DNA of 64,000 bases from Rhodospirillum rubrum ATCC 11170. Its GTDB lineage: Bacteria; Pseudomonadota; Alphaproteobacteria; Rhodospirillales; Rhodospirillaceae. Location of the stretch: contig NC_007643.1 in assembly GCF_000013085.1 (NCBI RefSeq), forward strand, positions 2,589,001-2,653,000, read 5' to 3'. This document shows positions 26,209 to 33,120 of the stretch, piece after piece (the stretch's first letter is position 1; each line of letters begins with the position of its first letter). The notes under the pieces are model-generated. The model did no database searches and was not told the DNA's origin. It saw nothing but the letters and a program-made list of their open reading frames with translations. A program made the translations under genes and the position numbers.

Positions 26209-26928
26209 ATGAACCTGGATCTGGTCGCCACCTTCCTGCCCAAGCTGCTGTTCGAAGGGCTTCCCGTCACCCTCAAGCTGGTGACCCTGGCCGTCGCCAT
26301 CGGCGTTTTCATCGCCATCCCAACGGCGTTGCTGCGCGTTCACCCCAGCCCGCTGGTCCGCGCCTTCCCTTACGCCTTCATCTTCTTTTTCCGCGGCACG
26401 CCGCTGCTGATCCAGATCGCCCTGGTCTATTACGGCCTGTCCACCCTGCCGTGGATCCGTGAGAACGAGGTGCTGTGGCCGATCCTGCGCGAGCCGTTCT
26501 GGTGCGCGCTGATCGCTTTCGCCCTGAATACCGGCGCCTATTCGGCCGAGATCCTGCGCGGCGCCATCCAGGCCATTCCGCGCGGCGAGGTCGAGGCGGC
26601 GCGGGCCTATGGCATGCGCGGCCTGCTGATCGTGCGGCGGATCATCCTGCCGCGCGCCTTCCAGATCGGCCTGCCGGCCTATGGCAACGAGATCATCCTG
26701 ATCCTCAAGGGCAGCGCCCTGGCCTCAAGCATCACCTTGCTCGATATCACCGGGGTCGCCCGCCTTCTCTATGCCCGCTATTACACGCCGGTTGAGGCCT
26801 TCGTCACCGCCGGGGTGATCTATCTGATCCTGGTTTACCTGCTGACCCGCGGCCTGCGGCTGATCGAACGCCGGCTGTCGCGCCACCTGCTCGGCCCGCC
26901 GGAAACCGAGCTTGCCGAAGACCGCTAG
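26209..26928 (+). CDS. Amino acid ABC transporter permease (HisM-like)
   Basis: A 239-residue permease paralogous to the preceding gene product. It has FFFRGTPLLIQIALVYYGL and the EAA loop EVEAARAYGMRGLLIVRRII. It pairs with the HisQ-like subunit and the ATPase. The next gene starts 12 bp downstream and may be in the same transcript. Confidence 0.92.
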   Translation: MNLDLVATFLPKLLFEGLPVTLKLVTLAVAIGVFIAIPTALLRVHPSPLVRAFPYAFIFFFRGTPLLIQIALVYYGLSTLPWIRENEVLWPILREPFWCALIAFALNTGAYSAEILRGAIQAIPRGEVEAARAYGMRGLLIVRRIILPRAFQIGLPAYGNEIILILKGSALASSITLLDITGVARLLYARYYTPVEAFVTAGVIYLILVYLLTRGLRLIERRLSRHLLGPPETELAEDR

Positions 26929-26940
26929 GGGCCGCTGACG

Positions 26941-27486
26941 GTGGCCGTCCCCCCTCCCCCCGCCCGGCTCGGCCGGCTCGAGCCCCTGGTCATCTATGGG
27001 CGACGACGGGCGATGTGGGCCTATGGCACCTTGGCGACGGGTCTTGGTGTGACGGCGGTCTTGCCGCCGCTGCTTCTGGGGCGGGCGGGATTGGGCGGCC
27101 TGCTGGTTCTAGCGCCGGTGGCGTGGCTGGCGCTGATGGCCTGGGGGCATGGCATGCTGCGCATCGAGGTCGGTCAGGTCGGGATGCGCCTGCGCGTTCC
27201 CGACCAGCGCTTCGGCCTGCTGCTGCCGCCGCTGTCCGATCTACGCTTCACCTGGAGCGAGGTCGAGGCCGTCACCCTGATCGAGGGGGCGCGCGGAGCC
27301 TGCCACGAGGCCATCTCCCGCCCGGGCGCCCCCTCTCACCGGCTGATCGTCCGGGCCAAGGGCCAAAGCGTCACCCTGGGGCTGGGGCTGATCGGGGCGC
27401 AGATGCTTGATATCGCCGAACTGGTCGCCGTCGCCTCGAACCACGCGGTCGACAGCGGCGAGCCCTTCGCCCCGGGCGGCCGCTAG
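26941..27486 (+). CDS. Unknown protein with two membrane helices
   Basis: A 181-residue protein that I do not recognise. A GTG start at 26941 is assumed; an in-frame ATG at 27013 is an alternative. Two hydrophobic helices lie at about residues 28-45 and 48-70 (YGTLATGLGVTAVLPPLLL, LGGLLVLAPVAWLALMAWG), followed by a soluble C-terminal domain rich in beta strands (MLRIEVGQVGMRLRVPDQRF), reminiscent of membrane-anchored PH-like domains; that resemblance is inference. It follows the permease gene by 12 bp, so it may be co-transcribed with the importer. Confidence 0.6.
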   Translation: MAVPPPPARLGRLEPLVIYGRRRAMWAYGTLATGLGVTAVLPPLLLGRAGLGGLLVLAPVAWLALMAWGHGMLRIEVGQVGMRLRVPDQRFGLLLPPLSDLRFTWSEVEAVTLIEGARGACHEAISRPGAPSHRLIVRAKGQSVTLGLGLIGAQMLDIAELVAVASNHAVDSGEPFAPGGR

Positions 27487-27533
27487 AGTTTGTCAGGGAA
27501 AAGTGGGCACCGCTTTTCCCGAAAAGACAAACT
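27487..27533. repeat. Nested palindromic intergenic element
   Basis: An outer stem AGTTTGTC (27487-27494) / GACAAACT (27526-27533) encloses an inner stem GGGAAAAG (27496-27503) / CTTTTCCC (27513-27520). It begins right at the stop of the preceding gene. Similar GGGAAAAGTGGG...TTTTCCCG palindromes are, from memory, dispersed in several alphaproteobacterial genomes, so this may be a member of a repeat family or a terminator. Confidence 0.55.
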
Positions 27534-27548
27534 CAAACAAAGGGATCC

Positions 27549-27585
27549 AGGGTCTGTCCGCTTCAGCATCAAGCGGACAGACCCT
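27549..27585. terminator. 15-bp perfect hairpin between convergent genes
   Basis: AGGGTCTGTCCGCTT (27549-27563) and AAGCGGACAGACCCT (27571-27585) form a perfect stem with a 7-nt loop, between the ABC transporter operon (plus) and upp (minus). Symmetry lets it act in both directions. There is no T-run. Confidence 0.55.
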
Positions 27586-27632
27586 AAGCGCCGATCGCGC
27601 GGCCCTTCGCCCTGTCGACCGATGCGAAGCGG

Positions 27633-28289
27633 TTACTTCGTGCCAAACAGCCGGTCGCCGGCATCGCCCAAGCCCGGGCAGATGAAGGCCTGATCGTTCA
27701 ACTGGCGATCGAGCGCCGCCACATAGACCGGCACATCGGGATGGGCGGCGTGGAAGGTGCGCACGCCCTCGGGGGCGGCGACCAAGGCCATGAAGCGGAT
27801 GCGCTCGGCTGGCACGCCATGGCGCAGCAAAACGGTGGCGGCATGGGCGCCCGAATGGCCGGTGGCCAGCATCGGATCGACCAAAATGAAGGTGCGCTCG
27901 GTGGTTTCGGGCAGCTTCACCAGATATTCGACCGGCTGGCGGGTCACCTCGTCGCGATAGAGGCCGATATGGCCGACGCGGGCGCTGGGAACCAGTTCAA
28001 GCAGGCCATCGGCCATGCCCTGGCCGGCGCGCAGGATCGGCACCACCACCAGCTTCTTGCCGCCGATCACCGGCGCCTCCATGGCCTCCAGGGGCGTCTC
28101 GATGGATTCGGTGGTCAGCGGCAGCGAGCGGGTCACCTCATAGCCCATCAGCAGGGCGATTTCGCGCAGCAACATGCGGAAGGTGCGCGTCGAGGTCTCG
28201 CGGCGGCGCATATGGGTCAGCTTGTGCTGGATCAGCGGGTGATCGAGCACGAACAGATTGGGGAAGTCGGGATGGGCGGTGGCGGACAT
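27633..28289 (-). CDS. upp: Uracil phosphoribosyltransferase
   Basis: A 218-residue type I phosphoribosyltransferase that makes UMP from uracil and PRPP in pyrimidine salvage. It shows the family N-terminus ([20 protein letters not shown]), [11 protein letters not shown], the PRPP loop [15 protein letters not shown] and the uracil-binding C-terminus [16 protein letters not shown]. Length is typical. It is monocistronic and convergent with the preceding operon. Confidence 0.97.
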   Translation of the reverse strand: MSATAHPDFPNLFVLDHPLIQHKLTHMRRRETSTRTFRMLLREIALLMGYEVTRSLPLTTESIETPLEAMEAPVIGGKKLVVVPILRAGQGMADGLLELVPSARVGHIGLYRDEVTRQPVEYLVKLPETTERTFILVDPMLATGHSGAHAATVLLRHGVPAERIRFMALVAAPEGVRTFHAAHPDVPVYVAALDRQLNDQAFICPGLGDAGDRLFGTK

Positions 28290-28531
28290 CGGGTGGGCTC
28301 CCCCTTATGGTTTGAATGGCGCCGGTTATAGGCAAGGCGGCGCGGCCCGTAAACCGGTGTCATCGGCAAGAAACCCCTTCGCCGGTGGAAATCCGGGCGA
28401 GAGGCCCCTCGCCACCCGCTAAGGGCATGGCTGGATTACATAAGGGTAACTTGAAATACCGACTCGCCTTGCCCATGCTTGGAATGCGGTCTTGCACCGT
28501 ATGAGTTCTTTTTTCGATGGGGACATTTTCA

Positions 28532-28975
28532 ATGAAACGCATGATGATCGTGGCCGCCCTGGCCGCTTTGACCACCACCACCGTGGCCCAGGCCGCCGAC
28601 CCCGCCGCCTACGTCGAGTACCGCAAAAGCGTTCTGTCGGCCACCAGCAACTACATGAAGGCGATCGGCATCACCCTGAAGGAGGACCTCGCGGTTCCCA
28701 ATCAGACCGCCGATCACGCCAAGGCGATCGCCTCGATCATGGAAACCCTTCCCGCCGCCTTCCCCGAAGGCACGGCCGGCATCGCCAAGACCGAAGCCAA
28801 GGCCGCCATCTGGAAGGATTTCGAGGCTTTCAAGGTCGCCTCCAAGAAGTCTCAGGATGCCGCTCTTGAACTGGCCTCGGCCGCCGAGACCGGCGACAAG
28901 GCGGCCATCGGCGCCAAGCTTCAGGCCCTGGGCGGCACCTGCAAGGCCTGCCATAAGGAATTCAAGGCCGACTAA
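28532..28975 (+). CDS. cycP: Cytochrome c-prime (class II c-type cytochrome)
   Basis: A 147-residue precursor. Residues 1-21 (MKRMMIVAALAALTTTTVAQA) are a Sec signal, leaving a 126-residue mature protein starting ADPAAYVEYRKSV. The haem attachment motif CKACH near the C-terminus and the four-helix pattern define class II cytochrome c-prime, a periplasmic, five-coordinate haem protein that binds NO and CO. From memory it matches the R. rubrum protein. The start at 28532 is chosen for the signal peptide; an ATG at 28517 is less likely. A strong terminator follows at 29105. Confidence 0.96.
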   Translation: MKRMMIVAALAALTTTTVAQAADPAAYVEYRKSVLSATSNYMKAIGITLKEDLAVPNQTADHAKAIASIMETLPAAFPEGTAGIAKTEAKAAIWKDFEAFKVASKKSQDAALELASAAETGDKAAIGAKLQALGGTCKACHKEFKAD

Positions 28976-29033
28976 AGCTGATCGTCGTCGCGATCCTCTC
29001 CAGATCGCTCGGGATTTGCTTTACGATCAGCCT

Positions 29034-29079
29034 CTTGGAGCGGCGCACCGGACCCGGATGTCAGGCGCGCCGCTCCAAG
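29034..29079. repeat. 13-bp inverted repeat downstream of cytochrome c-prime gene
   Basis: CTTGGAGCGGCGC (29034-29046) and GCGCCGCTCCAAG (29067-29079) form a perfect stem with a 20-nt loop, just before the intrinsic terminator at 29105. It may stabilise the 3' end of the mRNA. Confidence 0.5.
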
Positions 29080-29104
29080 CGCTCACCTGCGCATCGGTTG
29101 ATAA

Positions 29105-29129
29105 GGGGGAAGGATCTTCCCCCTTTTTT
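29105..29129 (+). terminator. Intrinsic terminator after cytochrome c-prime gene
   Basis: GGGGGAAG (29105-29112) and CTTCCCCC (29116-29123) form an 8-bp stem with a 3-nt loop followed by six T residues (29124-29129), a classic rho-independent terminator, 130 bp beyond the stop codon. Confidence 0.85.
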
Positions 29130-29272
29130 CATGGGGCGCCTTGAAAAGACCTCGCCTTTTTAACCGACAAGATTAACGGAGTAGGATATAACCCTCGGCC
29201 CCTGCGGAAAAGCCACAGGATGGGACAGTCTCTTTTGCGTCTTGCGCAAAAACGAAAAGGGTCTCGGACATC

Positions 29273-30187
29273 ATGGATATCCTGAGCGGTATGCGCCTGC
29301 TGAGCCGGGTGGTCGAGGCGGGGAGTTTTTCCGAAGCCGGCCGCCTGTTGGGCATGGCGCCCTCGTCGGTGTCACGCCAAGTCAGCGCCCTGGAAGACAC
29401 CCTTGGCACCCAGTTGCTCAACCGCACCACCCGTCGGCTCAGCCTGACCGAGGCCGGCGGCCTGTTTCACGACCGGGCCCTGCGCATCCTGGCCGATGTC
29501 GAAGACGCGACCCGGGTGGTCTCCTCGCTGGAATCGGCGCCGCGCGGTACCTTGAAGCTCAATGTGCCGGTGGGCTTTGGCAATTACCACGTCGCCCCCG
29601 CCCTGCCGCTGTTTCTCGCCCGCTACCCGGATCTGACCGTCGATCTGACGCTTTCCGACCACTTCATCGATCTGATCGAGGAAGGCGTCGATGTCGCCGT
29701 GCGCATCGGCGCCCTGCGCGATTCCAGTCTGGTCGCCCGCCGGCTGGCCGATAATCGACGGATGGTTTATGGCAGCCCCGATTACCTGCGACGCATGGGT
29801 ACCCCCGAGACCCCCCATGATCTGACCGCCCACCGCTGCATCGCCTATCGCTACCGCCCCGGTCCCCAGGGCTGGCTGTTCGAGCGCGACGGCATCCGCC
29901 TTGACATCACCGTCACCGGGCCTTTGACCGCCAACAACTCGGAAAGCCTGCATAAGATGATTTTGGGGGGCTCGGGTCTGGCGATGCTGCCGACCTGGAT
30001 GGCCTATAGCGATGTCAAAAGCGGCCTGCTGGTGCCCTTGCTCGGTGATTGGACGATGTCGCCGACCAGCCTGGAAAGCGCCATTCACGTCGTCTATCCC
30101 GAAAGCCGCCACCTGTCGGCCAAGGTCCGCGCCTTCATCGATTTCATGGCCGACCACATCGGCAAGCCCCCCTATTGGGAGCGCTAA
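29273..30187 (+). CDS. LysR family transcriptional regulator
   Basis: A 304-residue LysR-type regulator. The N-terminal winged HTH (about 1-60) reads FSEAGRLLGMAPSSVSRQVS followed by LGTQLLNRTTRRLSLTEAG. The effector domain (about 90-300) is of the PBP2 type of the large single-target group (GTLKLNVPVGFG, VDVAVRIGAL). Such proteins often control a neighbouring divergent gene, but the adjacent upstream gene is cytochrome c-prime in the same orientation. Effector and targets are unknown. It is followed by a perfect 14-bp terminator stem. Confidence 0.9.
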   Translation: MDILSGMRLLSRVVEAGSFSEAGRLLGMAPSSVSRQVSALEDTLGTQLLNRTTRRLSLTEAGGLFHDRALRILADVEDATRVVSSLESAPRGTLKLNVPVGFGNYHVAPALPLFLARYPDLTVDLTLSDHFIDLIEEGVDVAVRIGALRDSSLVARRLADNRRMVYGSPDYLRRMGTPETPHDLTAHRCIAYRYRPGPQGWLFERDGIRLDITVTGPLTANNSESLHKMILGGSGLAMLPTWMAYSDVKSGLLVPLLGDWTMSPTSLESAIHVVYPESRHLSAKVRAFIDFMADHIGKPPYWER

Positions 30188-30194
30188 AACCCAC

Positions 30195-30228
30195 GAAGGC
30201 CCCCCGGTCGGCAAACCGGGGGGCCTTC
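30195..30228. terminator. Bidirectional hairpin between LysR gene and minus-strand gene
   Basis: GAAGGCCCCCCGGT (30195-30208) and ACCGGGGGGCCTTC (30215-30228) give a perfect 14-bp GC-rich stem with a 6-nt loop, 8 bp after the LysR stop and 22 bp from the end of the converging gene. Confidence 0.6.
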
Positions 30229-30250
30229 GCGTAAGGCTATGGGCGTAAAC

Positions 30251-31078
30251 TCAGTGCAGGTCGCGTTCCATCTTGGTCGCGGCCTTCATGCCCCGGCGAA
30301 CCCCTTCGCCGGCTTCATGCAGACCGCTTTCCACGGCGTTGCGGGCGCGTTCGACGCCGTGACGCAGTTCGGATTCGGCGACCACCCTGGCGCGATGGGC
30401 CTTGCGGCCGAAAGCCCGGCGCTCGGCTTTCGAAGTCGGAACCATGGCGCCGAGCAGAACGCCGGCCAGAACCCCCAGCCCGACATACAGCAGCGGCCGT
30501 TCGTGCAACGAGCGATCGGCGGTCTCGACCGCCCGCCCGGCTTCGACGCGGGCGCGCTCGGCGACCTCGCCGGTGCGGCGGCGCACCGTCTCGTATTGGG
30601 CCTCGGCCTCCTCGCGCAGATGGGCGCCGGTTTCGCTCAAACGCTCGCGGGTGTGCTGAAGCGCCTCGTCAACCCGGTGCTTGGCCTCGCCAACCCGGGC
30701 CCCGGCTTCGTGACGCAGGCCCTGGGCCCGCTCGCGCAGGCTCTCGCGACCGTCAGAGTCGGCGCCCATGCGTTCGGCGGCCGATTTGGCGAAATCCTCG
30801 GCGTGGCCCGAGCCATTGCCGGAGGGGCCGTCGCTCTGGCCGGGATGGGCGTTATAGCTCCGGCTTTCGCCGACATCGGGATAATAGGCCTCGCCCATGG
30901 CCCCGGGCTGCAGGGCGTCCTCCCAGGGACCCTCCTCGCCGTCGGCGGCGTCGTTGCGGCTTGATGTCACCTGACGGGCGACGAGCCAAGCCACGCCGGC
31001 CCCCAGCAGGGTCAAAGGCACCCAATTCCGTCCCGCGGCATTGCCAAGGTCTTTGGAAACCTCTCGCGTGCTACGCAT
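30251..31078 (-). CDS. Unknown protein with amphipathic helical repeats and a C-terminal membrane segment
   Basis: A 275-residue protein. An N-terminal hydrophobic stretch (WVPLTLLGAGVAWLVARQ) is followed by a low-complexity polar region (about 45-90), then a long charged helix with apolipoprotein/LEA-like heptads (RERAQGLRHEAGARVGEAKH and onward) and a glycine-rich membrane helix (LYVGLGVLAGVLLGAMVP) before a basic tail. The last part resembles ElaB/YqjD-type ribosome-associated inner membrane proteins. I prefer ATG 31078 because GGAGGAC sits just before it; ATG 31090 is an alternative. It is the last of three small membrane-protein genes on this strand. Confidence 0.65.
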   Translation of the reverse strand: MRSTREVSKDLGNAAGRNWVPLTLLGAGVAWLVARQVTSSRNDAADGEEGPWEDALQPGAMGEAYYPDVGESRSYNAHPGQSDGPSGNGSGHAEDFAKSAAERMGADSDGRESLRERAQGLRHEAGARVGEAKHRVDEALQHTRERLSETGAHLREEAEAQYETVRRRTGEVAERARVEAGRAVETADRSLHERPLLYVGLGVLAGVLLGAMVPTSKAERRAFGRKAHRARVVAESELRHGVERARNAVESGLHEAGEGVRRGMKAATKMERDLH

Positions 31079-31131
31079 GTCGTCCTCCATGGAAAAAAGA
31101 GTGTCCGGGACCGTCTCAGCCCACGGATCGA

Positions 31132-31611
31132 TCAGGTCCGGCGATCAAAGCGCGACGGTTTCGTCGGCTCGACCGGCGGCGGAGCGCTTGCGTCTTTCAT
31201 TAATCGCTTCGCCGCGTCCTTCGTCCGCTGGGGAGCCCGGCGGACCTCGGCGAAATGATGGCGCCCGATCAGGGCGCAGATCATGGCGAGAACCCCAAAG
31301 CCGCCGCCAACGGCGACGAACCCCGCCCAGGCCGGCAACACCTCGCGCAGCCAGACCGCCAACCCCGCCCCGAGGAAACCAAGGGTTAGGATCGTCAGGC
31401 CAAGGGCCGCTGCCATCCAGCCGACACCTTGACCCGAGCGCCGGGCCGCGGCGAGGGCGTCACCGCCCACCGATTTCAGGGCCTCGGTCGCCACACCGGC
31501 GACCTGGGCGCCCAGGGTGTTGAGCAGGCGACTAAGACCTCGGGCCGGCGCGGACCCGGGCTCGGCGCCTTGCCGGGCGGTCCCACCCTCGGAAGAGGAG
31601 GCGTCTCTCAC
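31132..31611 (-). CDS. Phage holin superfamily III / Holin-X-like membrane protein
   Basis: A 159-residue protein with two adjacent hydrophobic helices (GWMAAALGLTILTLGFLGAG and WAGFVAVGGGFGVLAMICAL) flanked by polar tails, the layout of the PF07332-type putative holin family. In alphaproteobacteria such genes usually occur with other small stress-type membrane proteins rather than in phages, and no phage genes are near. A GTG start at 31611 with a GGGAG site is used. Function unknown. Confidence 0.65.
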   Translation of the reverse strand: MRDASSSEGGTARQGAEPGSAPARGLSRLLNTLGAQVAGVATEALKSVGGDALAAARRSGQGVGWMAAALGLTILTLGFLGAGLAVWLREVLPAWAGFVAVGGGFGVLAMICALIGRHHFAEVRRAPQRTKDAAKRLMKDASAPPPVEPTKPSRFDRRT

Positions 31612-31693
31612 CGTCGTCTCCCCCCGCGCTCGAGCTTGGCGCCCGCCCGGACAACCGGGGGCCGGACAACCGGGGGAACGTGGGGATCATCGG

Positions 31694-32215
31694 TCATGGC
31701 AAGGTGCCTTCATCGTCCCAATCGGCGTAGCCGCCCGGCGGCGGCGGAGGCGTGGTGGCCGACGCCTTGGCCGGGCGCCGGGGCGTTTCGGGATCATCGA
31801 AGGCGGCGCGCAGGAAACGTCCGGCGGCAAGACCAAGCAAGGCGGCGGCGCCGATCACCAGAACCGGTTGGCGGCGCACCACATCGCTGACCTCTTCGAC
31901 CAGATCGTCCATATCCTCCAGACCGATGTGGTCGGCGGTGGCGTCAAGGGTTTCGGCCACGGATTCGATGCCCTCGGCCAGGACCGGATCGGTCACCCGA
32001 AAGGGTTGGGCCGCCTGACGGATAGCCCGGGCCCGCAGGGCGATGTTATCGGCCAGTCGGCGCTTTTCACGCTCGGCCAAGCCGATTGCCATGGTCTTGG
32101 CCTCATCGATCAAGCCCCCGGTGCCCGCTCCGACCCGCTCGGAAAACGCGTCCGCACGGCGCTCGGTTTGCGGATCAGCAGAGAAAGTCTCGTCTATCGG
32201 CCTATGAACAGTCAT
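31694..32215 (-). CDS. Unknown single-helix membrane protein (stress-type)
   Basis: A 173-residue protein: a charged N-terminal half with long helices (ERVGAGTGGLIDEAKTMAIG, AEGIESVAETLDATADHIGL), a membrane helix VLVIGAAALLGLAAGRFL at about residues 122-140, and a proline-rich C-terminus. It resembles nutrient-deprivation-induced proteins of rhizobia in general layout, which is a weak comparison from memory. It is the first gene of a three-gene group that continues to 30251. Confidence 0.6.
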   Translation of the reverse strand: MTVHRPIDETFSADPQTERRADAFSERVGAGTGGLIDEAKTMAIGLAEREKRRLADNIALRARAIRQAAQPFRVTDPVLAEGIESVAETLDATADHIGLEDMDDLVEEVSDVVRRQPVLVIGAAALLGLAAGRFLRAAFDDPETPRRPAKASATTPPPPPGGYADWDDEGTLP

Positions 32216-32434
32216 CTCCGGTTCTCACTTCGGCAAAATGTGCGGGGTCAAATCCAGGGAAGCCGCCCTTGGGAAGCCTTGACCCGATAAACGCCATCAC
32301 CCGTTCAGGGTTCCCGCTCCTTTCGCCAAAGCGCGATGAACCTTTGGCGGCAGGCGGGCGTTCTGTATCCGAACGGTGCCCCTATCCGTTCCTATCTGGG
32401 GGGCGCTCGGCCACCCGTCACTGGAGAAAGCAAG

Positions 32435-32629
32435 ATGACTCTCACGAAAGGCATCGCCGCGATTGTCGCCGTTTGCGTGGTCGCCGCGGTGGCCGCCGTT
32501 ATCGCCAATCCCGACCTTCTCGAAACTCGCAAGACGCTGTTCGAGGCCAAGACCGGGGATGGCACCGGCATCAAGGTGCTGGAACCCAAGACGGAGGGCG
32601 GCCTGCCCGAAGTGAAGACCACCGAATAA
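32435..32629 (+). CDS. Small unknown membrane protein (64 aa)
   Basis: A 64-residue protein with a strong GGAGAAAG ribosome site 6 bp before the ATG. Residues 5-24 (KGIAAIVAVCVVAAVAAVIA) form a single membrane helix or uncleaved signal; the rest is polar (KTGDGTGIKVLEPKTEGG). No family recognised. It is divergent from the stress-type membrane gene group and convergent with the DUF1489 gene. Confidence 0.6.
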   Translation: MTLTKGIAAIVAVCVVAAVAAVIANPDLLETRKTLFEAKTGDGTGIKVLEPKTEGGLPEVKTTE

Positions 32630-32651
32630 TCCCCCTTCCGGCGCCGGTGGC

Positions 32652-33080
32652 TTAAAGAAACCCCAGATCTTTGAGCGCACTGGCCATGGCGGCCGGCATC
32701 TCCGGATCGGCGATGCCGGGACCGCCGCGATCGGGTGGGGCCTTGTCGGGGCCAAGATAGCGCCAGCCCTGAAACGGGCGGTGGGGCCATGTTTCGGTCG
32801 CCACCAGCGCCGGATCGAGAACGATGGCGCAATACTCCCGGCCCTCCTCATCGGGCTGGATGCGCAGATCAAGGATCGGCTGGCGGGCGCGGATGGCCTT
32901 GTCAAACACCCAATAGATGCTGCCGCCGGCCAGGATTTCGCTGGCCCGCCGGGGAGCGCGGCGGGTGGGATGGATCACCTCGCCCCGCGCCGCCAATTGT
33001 CCGGCCTGCCAGCGCGCCAGACCTTCCACGCTCTGGCTGCCCACCGACAGCTTGATCAGATGCAGGGGCCCGTCCGTCAT
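32652..33080 (-). CDS. DUF1489 family protein
   Basis: A 142-residue protein matching the alphaproteobacterial DUF1489 family: N-terminal LHLIKLSVGSQSVEGLARWQ, then TRRAPRRASEILAGGSIYWV, LDLRIQPDEEGREYCAIVLD and the PHRPFQGWRYLGPDKAP segment. It is probably cytoplasmic. The family function is unknown. It is 41 bp upstream of the end of the P-type ATPase gene's coding strand neighbour, so co-transcription with the ATPase is possible but not shown. Confidence 0.85.
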   Translation of the reverse strand: MTDGPLHLIKLSVGSQSVEGLARWQAGQLAARGEVIHPTRRAPRRASEILAGGSIYWVFDKAIRARQPILDLRIQPDEEGREYCAIVLDPALVATETWPHRPFQGWRYLGPDKAPPDRGGPGIADPEMPAAMASALKDLGFL

Positions 33081-33120
33081 GTGCCTTGTCCTTCGTTTGG
33101 GGAAGGACCGGCCGACCGCC

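Noticed and set aside
31132-31611. Prophage based on the holin-like gene
   Set aside because: No lysin, capsid, tail or integrase genes are near; this family is widespread in non-phage stress-gene groups.
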